Positions 7,718-15,058 of a stretch of 64,000 bases of DNA are shown here, piece after piece; within the stretch, counting starts at the first letter, position 1, and each line of letters opens with the position of its first letter. The DNA is from Candidatus Gastranaerophilales bacterium (GTDB lineage Bacteria > Cyanobacteriota > Vampirovibrionia > Gastranaerophilales > Gastranaerophilaceae). The notes under the pieces are model-generated. The model was not told where the DNA came from. It made no database searches and saw only the letters and a program-made list of their open reading frames with translations. The stretch covers positions 19,234 to 83,233 of the forward strand of contig CALVBN010000009.1 in NCBI GenBank assembly GCA_944325785.1, in the 5' to 3' direction. The translations under genes and the position numbers were made by a program.

Positions 7718-7741
7718 GTTGGGATAGAAATCCCAACCTAC
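7718..7741 (-). repeat. GTTGGG intergenic hairpin, copy 2
   Basis: GTTGGGAT (7718-7725) pairs with ATCCCAAC (7730-7737), followed by CTAC as in copy 1 at 6997-7019. The rest of the gap up to fabD (7742-7874) has no feature I can support. Confidence 0.6.
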
Positions 7742-7874
7742 TATTTTTTAACAATCTGTCTAAAAAAATCTTTTATATCTTCAAATATAGATTTTTTACC
7801 GAAATCTTGAATTACTTTTTTCATCATCTTCTCATCAGCTTTGCGCCACTGTGAAAACTTTCATCTTGAGCGCC

Positions 7875-8822
7875 TTATACTCCTGCCATTTGTTCTTTTA
7901 AAGCAGAAATTGCTGTTTCGAGCGAAGCTTTGTCAAATACGTTATAGACAGCTGCATCCGGTGCAATTTTTTTGTTCAGTCCTGCAAGAACTTTTCCCGG
8001 TCCGATTTCAATAAATGTATCAACGCCTTCTTCTGCCATTTTTTGGATTGTCTGAGTCCAGTGTACTGAAGATGAAATCTGCTTAGGCATTTTTATTTTG
8101 AAATCTTCTGCTTTTGTTGTGATTTGAGCATCAACGTTAGTAATAACAGGAATTGACGCATTATTCAAATTGAAATCCGCAACAAAAGATGCGAATTCTT
8201 TTCCGGCATTTTCCATAAATTTAGAGTGGAAAGCACCTGAAACCGCAAGCGGAACAACTCTTCTTACGCCGTTAGCAAGAAGATAATCAGAAGCCGCTTT
8301 TACCGCATCATCATCACCTGTTATAACCACTTGTGCAGGAGAGTTATAATTAGCGACATCAACATAGCCGACTTTAGAACCTTCTTCTAAGCCTGCCTTC
8401 AATTGTTCTTCTGTTGCGTTCAATACAGCAGCCATGCTTCCGCCTTTTGTTGCACCCATCAAGTCAGCTCTTTTTTGGATTAATTTTAGAGTTGTTTCTA
8501 AATCCATAACACCAGCAGCGTACATAGCACAATACTCGCCTAAGCTATGTCCTGCAACGTAATCAGCAGTTATATTTATTTCTGATTTTAAAGCCTCCAT
8601 CGCAGCAATTGACATTGTAACAATAGAAGGCTGAGTATTAACTGTCTGTTTCAAATCTTCTTCCGGTCCTTCAAAACAAATTGTTGTAATACTTTTTCCT
8701 AAAGTCTTATCAGCGGTATCAAAAACATTCTTAGCCGCCTCAAAACTTTCATACAAATCTTTTCCCATGCCCACAGCCTGTGAACCCTGTCCCGGGAATA
8801 AAAACGCAATCTTCTTAACCAT
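7875..8822 (-). CDS. fabD: Malonyl-CoA:ACP transacylase
   Basis: FabD moves the malonyl group from CoA to acyl carrier protein, supplying the extender unit for FabF. The 315-residue length is typical. Catalytic Ser93 lies in GHSLGE and His199 in SGAFHSKFM. The N-terminal FLFPGQGSQAVGMG and the IEIGPGKVLAGLNKK segment near the end are also family signatures. AAGGAG precedes the ATG. It heads the fab cluster on the minus strand. Neither fabH nor plsX lies upstream, where a porin gene is found instead. Confidence 0.96.
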   Translation of the reverse strand: MVKKIAFLFPGQGSQAVGMGKDLYESFEAAKNVFDTADKTLGKSITTICFEGPEEDLKQTVNTQPSIVTMSIAAMEALKSEINITADYVAGHSLGEYCAMYAAGVMDLETTLKLIQKRADLMGATKGGSMAAVLNATEEQLKAGLEEGSKVGYVDVANYNSPAQVVITGDDDAVKAASDYLLANGVRRVVPLAVSGAFHSKFMENAGKEFASFVADFNLNNASIPVITNVDAQITTKAEDFKIKMPKQISSSVHWTQTIQKMAEEGVDTFIEIGPGKVLAGLNKKIAPDAAVYNVFDKASLETAISALKEQMAGV

Positions 8823-8904
8823 ATTATACTCCTTTTAAATAAATATTGAATTTGTCCGAACTATATTTAACATTATCATGAACATATGTCGATGTAAAAC
8901 ATTG

Positions 8905-8928
8905 TTAAAAAAGAGCTTGAAAACTCTT
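8905..8928 (-). terminator. Terminator of the porin gene
   Basis: A short hairpin (AAGAG/CTCTT, 8911-8928) is followed by TTTTTT on the minus strand, about 60 nt after the porin stop codon. Confidence 0.65.
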
Positions 8929-8989
8929 AATCTAAATTTTATCAAAATAAAAAATTAAACTCTGTTTTTAAGTAATCTTAACTGCTTAA

Positions 8990-10210
8990 CTAAATCAATA
9001 TCTGCGTTCCGAGCATAATTCTGTGCGAATCTTTTGCAGCATCATTCTGGCAGAATACATAGTTTAGTATAAGTCTCAAGCCCTGCCCTTTTATGAAATA
9101 GTTTAAACCTACAGAATACTCTCTCTGATTGTTATGCGCAATTTCATGATTAGGGTCATACTCATCGTATCTTGCAAGAATTTGAAGCTTTTTGGTGAGC
9201 ATATATCCGATTGTTGCATAAAAACCGCTTGCGTGAGTATCTACAGAACGTCCGATAGGACCGTTATAACCGTTTGCCTGCGCCCATTCAAAGTTTGCCA
9301 TAAAACGTTTATAATCATATTGAATATGTGCGCCTACAACGCAAAAGTTATTATCTCTGTGACCGGCATCCATACTTCCGCCGATAAGCAGTTTGCCGTA
9401 TTTGCCGTCAGTTTTTCCCAGAGGCTTTAAGTCCACCCTGCCTATAAATTCTGCGCCCGGGAAAAATTCTTGAAAATATGTATCAGAGGAATAAACACCG
9501 AAATCATAGCCAATAAGACTGTAATCTCCGCTTACTCTTGCACCGAGTTTACGAACAGTACCAAAGTTCCTTGATATCTGCGAGCGGGCTAAAAATGGCA
9601 GTACAAACGGTCCGTAAGCACCTTCCATACCTACAGGCGGACGGGTATGACCGACCATAATTCTATGATGCGGAATTTTATTGGTTGCAATATACATATC
9701 CGCAAACAGGTTTTGGATAACATTTCGTTCTGAATAAGGAGAAATGTTAATCATAACACGAAAATCAGCGTTATTATTCTTTAAAAACCCGTCAAAACCT
9801 ACGTTTATTGTATTAATATCATAGTGATTGGTTGTATGGTCAGAACCCATTCCGCCTTCTGTAAACTGCAGACCTATATCACCATTATAGCCTGCCCATA
9901 ATTGAGTTCTGTCCCAGATTGAATCTTCATCAAACTTGTGGGTAAGAATATTTTCTAAAAGATATGTCGGTTTATCATACTTATCGACTTCTAGATGATA
10001 AACATCCTGCAGTTTCTCTTTCAAAGTTTTTTCTTCCGGAGCTTTTTCCGATACGGCAGAAAGCGCCTGCGGAACTGTCATTTCCTCATCCAGTACATCT
10101 TCTAAAACAACTTCCTCTAAATTTTCATCCTTCTTCGGAGAATTCTGCGAAGCCCGCGCGGGTGCAATCAATATCAATGCTATTAGTGCCAGTAAAATCT
10201 TCTTTTTCAT
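8990..10210 (-). CDS. Outer-membrane porin, phosphate-selective porin O/P-like
   Basis: This 406-residue protein begins with a Sec signal peptide (MKKKILLALIALILIAPARAS). A ~60-residue acidic, proline-containing linker follows, and then about 300 residues of alternating hydrophobic/polar strands with many aromatic girdle residues. It ends in a hydrophobic strand (HRIMLGTQILI) consistent with beta-barrel insertion. The segment HRIMVGHTRPPVGMEGAYGP resembles the porin O/P family. It implies a Gram-negative outer membrane. A single-gene unit is likely, given its own terminator. Confidence 0.75.
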   Translation of the reverse strand: MKKKILLALIALILIAPARASQNSPKKDENLEEVVLEDVLDEEMTVPQALSAVSEKAPEEKTLKEKLQDVYHLEVDKYDKPTYLLENILTHKFDEDSIWDRTQLWAGYNGDIGLQFTEGGMGSDHTTNHYDINTINVGFDGFLKNNNADFRVMINISPYSERNVIQNLFADMYIATNKIPHHRIMVGHTRPPVGMEGAYGPFVLPFLARSQISRNFGTVRKLGARVSGDYSLIGYDFGVYSSDTYFQEFFPGAEFIGRVDLKPLGKTDGKYGKLLIGGSMDAGHRDNNFCVVGAHIQYDYKRFMANFEWAQANGYNGPIGRSVDTHASGFYATIGYMLTKKLQILARYDEYDPNHEIAHNNQREYSVGLNYFIKGQGLRLILNYVFCQNDAAKDSHRIMLGTQILI

Positions 10211-10291
10211 AACTACATTCTATATTATTTTTTGTATTTCTTCCCCAAAAGGGAAGTGAAAACGGGGAACATTCTTAATAATTCTAATAAA

Positions 10292-10329
10292 GAAAAGACC
10301 AATCTTGCCTTAACAAGACCGGTCTTTTC
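10292..10329 (-). terminator. Terminator of the FNT channel gene
   Basis: A long hairpin (10292-10307 with 10314-10329, with a small internal mismatch) begins 7 nt after the stop codon of the channel gene. GAAAAGACC pairs with GGTCTTTTC at the base. Confidence 0.8.
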
Positions 10330-10335
10330 AAACAG

Positions 10336-11205
10336 TTAATCTTGATGTCTGTGTTCTTCTCTTAAATATGCTGTCCAGAAAAGAAGAACAACAAATACAA
10401 ATGCACCGACAATATTACCTAAAGTAACAGGTAATAAATTGTGAATAAAGAAACCTTTCCAGGTTAATGTTGCCAGCTGATCCGGAGTCATGCCGGAAGC
10501 TGAAACAATTGAAGGGAAGTGTTTCATTAATATTCCGTTAGGAATAAAGAACATATTTGCAACACTGTGTTCATAGCCTGAAGCAACGAATGTCATAATC
10601 GGGAAGAATATTGCAAAAATCTTACCGATAACACGTTTTGATGTAGAAGCCATAAAGATAGCTAAACAAACCAGCCAGTTACAAAGAATTCCTCTAAAGA
10701 ACGCTTCTCCGAATGTTAAATTAATTTTAGAAAACGCTGTCTGCATTGCAGTAACTCCGACAGCATCACCTCCATTATGTCCCATTCCGGCACCGTAAAT
10801 TAATCCTGCCAAAAGAATCGAACCTAAAAAGTTTGCAATATATACAACTGTCCAGCTTCTGAATAATTTCCATAAACTGATTTTCTTTTCTAAAACAGCA
10901 AATGTCATCATAACATTGCCTGTAAACAATTCAGCTCCGGTCAAAGTAACAAGCATCAAGCCTGTCGCAAATGTCATAGCGCCGATAAGCTTTGTAAAGC
11001 CCCAGCCCATATTAGAGTCACCGGTCATTACTGTTAATGAAACCTGCGCACCAAACGCAATAAAAGCACCCGCAGCAATTGCCAGTGTAAACATTTTTGT
11101 CTTACTGTATCCAGCCTTGCCTGTCATAACATTGTCACTGATTTCGTGAACAGTAGCACTCGGCGTAAGACTGTCAACTGTGGAAATAACCTTTTCTTCT
11201 TCCAT
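10336..11205 (-). CDS. focA: Formate/nitrite transporter (FNT) family channel
   Basis: This 289-residue, six-helix membrane protein is of the FocA/NirC family, which form pentameric anion channels for formate or nitrite. The conserved GAELFTGN motif follows helix 2. ASGYEHSVANMFFIP carries the pore histidine and GNIVGAFVFV lies in the last helices. AGGAGAAAGG precedes the ATG. No pyruvate formate-lyase or nitrite reductase gene is adjacent, so the substrate is undecided. Formate export during fermentation fits a gut anaerobe. The 298 bp upstream (11206-11503) hold the leader and, at the far end, the next gene's terminator. Confidence 0.9.
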   Translation of the reverse strand: MEEEKVISTVDSLTPSATVHEISDNVMTGKAGYSKTKMFTLAIAAGAFIAFGAQVSLTVMTGDSNMGWGFTKLIGAMTFATGLMLVTLTGAELFTGNVMMTFAVLEKKISLWKLFRSWTVVYIANFLGSILLAGLIYGAGMGHNGGDAVGVTAMQTAFSKINLTFGEAFFRGILCNWLVCLAIFMASTSKRVIGKIFAIFFPIMTFVASGYEHSVANMFFIPNGILMKHFPSIVSASGMTPDQLATLTWKGFFIHNLLPVTLGNIVGAFVFVVLLFWTAYLREEHRHQD

Positions 11206-11454
11206 TTTTCCTTTCTCCTGTTAAATATGATTTACCACTTTGATTTACCCCTGCTGCCGTTTTTTAAGTTGATGTTTAATGTACAAAAGCACACACAGCA
11301 GCTTAAAGCTAAATTTCAACGAACACGAAATTTATACCGGCTGAGTAAATCTGGCTATTTATATATAAAACTTAATTTTAATGTTCTGACTCTAGTCCTT
11401 ATTGATAATATCACTTGAAAAAATGATTGCAAGCAAAAAAATATTTATTCAGTT

Positions 11455-11487
11455 AACAGGGCGCCGGATAATATCCGGCGCCCTGTT
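11455..11487 (-). terminator. Terminator of the rhodanese gene
   Basis: A 16-bp stem (11455-11470 with 11472-11487, GC-rich core) starts 17 nt after the stop codon and is flanked by A/T tracts. Confidence 0.85.
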
Positions 11488-11503
11488 AAGTTCTTGTTTC
11501 CGA

Positions 11504-11893
11504 TTATTGAACAACCGCAAATCTAAACTCTTCCGACCAAGTTTTGAACCCTCCGGAAAGTTCCATTACGGGAAATCCGTTTCTTGCCAGAATTAATGAA
11601 GCCCGTGAACCCAAATGGCAGTAATTATTATAGCAATACACTATATGGAGTTCGTCTTTTTTAAGTTTTTCAAGATGGCTTTCCAGCTCCTCATAAGGAA
11701 TTGAAACCGCCTGCGGGATATGACCGGTTTCATAATCAGCCTTATCTCTCACATCAATTATTTTTACATTACTCTCCTGCTCGGTAATATCTTTCAATTC
11801 TACAGGACCGAGCGTAAATGCGAGTCTTTTAGAAAAATAGCATACAGCTTTTTCTGTATTACTTCTCAATTCTTGAATTTTTTCGTCTTTCAT
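11504..11893 (-). CDS. Single-domain rhodanese-like sulfurtransferase
   Basis: This 129-residue protein has a ~30-residue helical N terminus followed by a rhodanese domain: VKIIDVRDKADYETGHIPQAVSIPYEEL, then LHIVYCYNNYCHLGSRASLILARNGF and VMELSGGFKTWSEEF. The catalytic-loop cysteine is present (Y-C-Y-N-N-Y-C). I start at the ATG at 11893 because AAGGAG lies 7 nt upstream. The in-frame ATG 18 nt earlier overlaps the preceding gene. It follows the DUF308 membrane protein by 10 bp, so the two form an operon. Sulfur donation or redox sensing is likely, with an unknown partner. Confidence 0.85.
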   Translation of the reverse strand: MKDEKIQELRSNTEKAVCYFSKRLAFTLGPVELKDITEQESNVKIIDVRDKADYETGHIPQAVSIPYEELESHLEKLKKDELHIVYCYNNYCHLGSRASLILARNGFPVMELSGGFKTWSEEFRFAVVQ

Positions 11894-11903
11894 AAAATTC
11901 TCC

Positions 11904-12431
11904 TTAAACATATCTTGTTGAAATAAACATACTTATCATAACCATTCCGGCTATTAAAAAATTAATACCGGCGAGGATACCTATAACCCACAGTGCTGTT
12001 GAAGGCAAGCCGACTATAATAATCAATCCTAATAAAAACTGTAATATTGCAACAAAAATATCAGCCCACCAAAAATAAAGCGTCTTTCGGTTTTGAACCC
12101 CAAATGCTATAGAAGATATACTTTCCAGAAAAAAATAAACCCCTATTATACTAGTAATCAATATCAAATTAAACATTGGCGCCAGATACAACAAAACCCC
12201 GATTGCTATAAGTATCAGTCCCAAAATCATATTAAAAATAAAATGTCTGGAATAGTTTCTTGTCATAAATGCATTAATCGCTTTATATCCGCCGTAAATA
12301 ATAAAAGCAAGGCACAGCATTAAGCCGAATGTGATTGTTGTAATTTTAGGAAGCAAAAGCATTGCAAGCCCGAGCGCAGTAAGCAGAATGCCTTCTGTCA
12401 GCACACAGCTTAAGAATTTCTTTTCAGTCAT
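11904..12431 (-). CDS. DUF308 / HdeD-like membrane protein
   Basis: This 175-residue protein has six hydrophobic helices arranged as three similar pairs, as in the HdeD family of acid-resistance-associated membrane proteins. Examples are ILLTALGLAMLLLPKITTI, the repeat MILGLILIAIGVLLYLAP and the third repeat LLGLIIIVGLP. AAGGAG lies 8 nt before the ATG at 12431. It is the first gene of a two-gene unit with the rhodanese. Molecular function is unknown, and a role in membrane stress is a family-level guess. Confidence 0.75.
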   Translation of the reverse strand: MTEKKFLSCVLTEGILLTALGLAMLLLPKITTITFGLMLCLAFIIYGGYKAINAFMTRNYSRHFIFNMILGLILIAIGVLLYLAPMFNLILITSIIGVYFFLESISSIAFGVQNRKTLYFWWADIFVAILQFLLGLIIIVGLPSTALWVIGILAGINFLIAGMVMISMFISTRYV

Positions 12432-12904
12432 ATTAATCTCCTTTATCAACACTAAGAATACGCATTTAAAAAATTTTTAACATCGCTGACAGGGTAATAA
12501 ATATGAGTCCGCGGGAAAATATAAATTTTCCCGCAGAATCCAAAAAATTTTGAAAATAAGATAAAAATAATATAGTTAATAATCGGCTGGATTGCTTCGA
12601 GCTAATCGATCTCGCAATGGCTTTGCGCGGGGTTGCAGGTTTAAAGCACTGCAAAACATAGTTCATACTATTTAGTATACCAAATAACCTAAACCATTAT
12701 TTACAATCCGCCAAAACGTTCCCTCTCCTGCTTAGGAGAGGGCTAGGGTGAGGTGTTAATTTTAAACCACTGATTATACTGCCCAAAAATCTCTTTTTAT
12801 TCAAACACCTGCGCAAACCCTAAAAACATTTCGCCCTCCCTCTTATTGCAAAATTCTTCTTAATATTGTAAACTTGTATTAAATTATAAACGGTTTTAGA
12901 AGAG
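12432..12904. other. Intergenic region with hairpins and REP-like repeats
   Basis: No convincing gene is present. The region contains a perfect hairpin at 12511-12534 (GCGGGAAAAT/ATTTTCCCGC). At about 12588-12650 it has a GGATTGCTTCGAG...CTCGCAATG repeat of a kind dispersed in many bacterial genomes. It also has a REP-like CCCTCTCCT palindrome (12721-12742) with a GGTGAGGTGTT tail. A 66-codon minus-strand ORF over the first part is not credible. Confidence 0.65.
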
Positions 12905-13663
12905 ATGAGTTTAGCATACCCCAAACAGAAAAAAATAAGTTTAAGAGGCGCGGTGCAAATTAACCGGAGCAGTTTTTTCGTATGCACGGATGGGCATGGC
13001 AAAACTTTTCTTAAAACAGGAAGGGATGAAAGGCTTCAAAAATCTCTTGTCAAAGATATGATAGCCAAAAACCCAGCAATAAAAAGCCTTTTAAAACAGT
13101 ACAAAATAAAACCGTCAATCAATACAAAGACCTTAAAAGAACTCTCTTCCGGTCATATGAATGAAACTTGCAACATAGCAATGGGCGTATATTCAATTCT
13201 TTCGGAAACACTGCAGGGCGGAATTGACAGATACGCGCTCAAAGAAGCTTCTATGCTCCACGACTTAGGCAAAGTTCTCATCCCGTCCAAGATTTTAAAT
13301 AAGCCCGCAAAGCTCAACGTTAAAGAGCGGGAAATAATGAATATACATTCGACTCTCGGCTATGAGCTTTTAAAGACCCAAAATTTATCCCCGCAGACTC
13401 TTGAGCTTGTCAAATATCACCACCAGAATTTGAAGCATTCCGGCTACCCTGCTCTTGAAGAAGAGCATTTAAACTCATCTGTCGGAATCCAGATTGTATC
13501 AATTTCCGATAAGTACAGCGCCCTCAGAGAAGCGCGCGTTTACCGCAGAAAACTCAGCAGGCTTGAGGCGCTTCTGGTTTTGTATAAAGAAGTCCGCGAG
13601 GGCAAAATTTTACCAGAGGTATACAACGCTCTGGTAAAATATGCTGAAAAGTTTGATAAATAA
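12905..13663 (+). CDS. HD-domain phosphohydrolase, HD-GYP-like
   Basis: This 252-residue protein has an N-terminal ~85-residue segment with no known domain, then an HD domain. ETCNIAMGVYSIL precedes the metal-binding ASMLHDLGKVLIPSKIL, followed by IMNIHSTLGYELL, KYHHQNLKHSGYP and SISDKYSALRE. The HH...GYP order matches HD-GYP c-di-GMP phosphodiesterases, but the usual HHExxDGxGYP is altered to HHQNLKHSGYP, so specificity is open. The only diguanylate-cyclase-like protein in the window is at 31038-31910. It converges with the next gene. Confidence 0.8.
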   Translation: MSLAYPKQKKISLRGAVQINRSSFFVCTDGHGKTFLKTGRDERLQKSLVKDMIAKNPAIKSLLKQYKIKPSINTKTLKELSSGHMNETCNIAMGVYSILSETLQGGIDRYALKEASMLHDLGKVLIPSKILNKPAKLNVKEREIMNIHSTLGYELLKTQNLSPQTLELVKYHHQNLKHSGYPALEEEHLNSSVGIQIVSISDKYSALREARVYRRKLSRLEALLVLYKEVREGKILPEVYNALVKYAEKFDK

Positions 13664-13669
13664 AGAATT

Positions 13670-14869
13670 CTAGTTCCAAGCGTCTGTCAGCATTCCTTTA
13701 TCATTGAAATCAAGATAAAGTTCCCCGGATTCCTCTCCGTTTTCATCTATTTTGCCTTCATAATATGAAGAAGGTCTTTTGTTTTCCTCAAAATATATTT
13801 TTGTATAACTGTCTTTGTTTCTGATTTCTACCTTACCGCTTCCACCATCATAATATTCAGTGATTTTTTTCTTACCATCCCCCAGGTCTTCAATAATTTC
13901 CTGGGTACCGCTTGGGTAAAAATTGAATTCTTTATTGCCTTCTTTTACCTTTTCTAAATTTCCGTTAATATCAAAATATGCTGTAGTTTCACCATTATTT
14001 ATAACATTTTTTTCTATTGCACCGTTTGAATAATAGCTTATTTCGCCTTTTTGTCCCTTTAAATCAATTTCATGCTTGTATTTCGGCGCCGGCAAAAGTT
14101 CCGGATTATTCAATTTTTCTCTTCCAAGCTGATTTGGAATAATCCTTTTTTCTCTTTTTTCAACTGAAATTAAACTGCCGTTATAGAATTTAACATTCAG
14201 TTCTGCTTCCTTTACACTGCTGCTTTTATATTCCTCATAACTTTTGGGCTGTTTATTTTCATCTAATGTGGTATATATATAGCGCCCGTTTTTTTCATCA
14301 TCAATATAAATACGATATTCTTTATCTTCAATGTTTTTTGATACAGAGAGTTCTTGATTGTTTTTGACGATTTTATTAATAGATGCTTCTGTAAGTTCAC
14401 CGTTTTGATAACTCGAATCTTGAACAAGTCTGCCGTCAGCGTATTTGCTAACCCAGCTTGAACCCTCATATTGACCGTCTTCTATATAATTAGTCTGCTT
14501 CATAAGAACCTGCTGAGTATTTTTATCTATCACTTCTGCTGAAGCAATCAAGTTTTCATTTTCTTCATCCGGCGTATAAATTGTTTTCGTATTTTCATCT
14601 TCTTTTACGATTGCGCGCAGTCTGCCTTCTGAAGTATAAATCCTTTCGCCCTCAATCTCTTCCTGCGGATTAAAGATTAATTCAAGGGGTTCTATATTAT
14701 CAAGCTTTTCCGGATGTTTTAAGATAGATAAATTATAAGAAGCCAGTGCTTCAGTTCCTTTCATACTTACATTTTGTTCTGTACTCTCAATCTGTTCTTT
14801 GTTTTCATCCCCGCGAAAAGCCGGTCTTGATACAAAATTAATTGTGCTTAATCCATTTACCCTAATCAT
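13670..14869 (-). CDS. YwqK/MORN-like repeat protein with PAFRG N-terminal tag
   Basis: This 399-residue protein is built from degenerate ~20-residue beta-hairpin repeats of the kind seen in YwqK-type antitoxins and MORN proteins (for example YYSNGAIEKNVINNGE, FYPSGTQEIIEDLGDGKK, YYDGGSGKVEIRN). There is no signal peptide. Residues 1-24 (ending SRPAFRGDE) form a short tag with an aromatic-x-Gly motif resembling the N termini of the proteins at 39941 (SPNFNGHS) and 45585 (VNYNGIQ). GGAG precedes the ATG. Function is unknown, and export or surface binding is possible. Confidence 0.55.
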   Translation of the reverse strand: MIRVNGLSTINFVSRPAFRGDENKEQIESTEQNVSMKGTEALASYNLSILKHPEKLDNIEPLELIFNPQEEIEGERIYTSEGRLRAIVKEDENTKTIYTPDEENENLIASAEVIDKNTQQVLMKQTNYIEDGQYEGSSWVSKYADGRLVQDSSYQNGELTEASINKIVKNNQELSVSKNIEDKEYRIYIDDEKNGRYIYTTLDENKQPKSYEEYKSSSVKEAELNVKFYNGSLISVEKREKRIIPNQLGREKLNNPELLPAPKYKHEIDLKGQKGEISYYSNGAIEKNVINNGETTAYFDINGNLEKVKEGNKEFNFYPSGTQEIIEDLGDGKKKITEYYDGGSGKVEIRNKDSYTKIYFEENKRPSSYYEGKIDENGEESGELYLDFNDKGMLTDAWN

Positions 14870-14997
14870 AAAAATTTCTCCATAATATGCTACACATATA
14901 ACACCTATATTAAAACAAAAATAAAAATAAATTTGTCCAAATATTACTGAATGTAACGAAAATAGAAAGGATTGTTTATATTAAAAATAAAGCCTGC

Positions 14998-15026
14998 TTC
15001 AAAATAGAAGGTTTTTGTTATATAAT
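14998..15026 (+). promoter_or_regulatory. pheT promoter
   Basis: TTCAAA (14998-15003), a 17-bp spacer and TATAAT (15021-15026). A Shine-Dalgarno AGAGAGGTAGGG precedes the ATG, giving a conventional ~25-nt leader. No T-box-like structure is visible. Confidence 0.65.
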
Positions 15027-15058
15027 AAACTTAATAAAATTTAGAGAGGTAGGGAATT

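Noticed and set aside
11400..11420. FNR-type site (TTGAT-N-ATCA) upstream of focA
   Set aside because: The half-sites are 3 nt apart, not 4, and the site is ~200 bp from the gene.
12466..12666. 66-codon minus-strand ORF
   Set aside because: It lies over repeat sequence (GGATTGCTTCG type) and a hairpin, with no plausible protein pattern.
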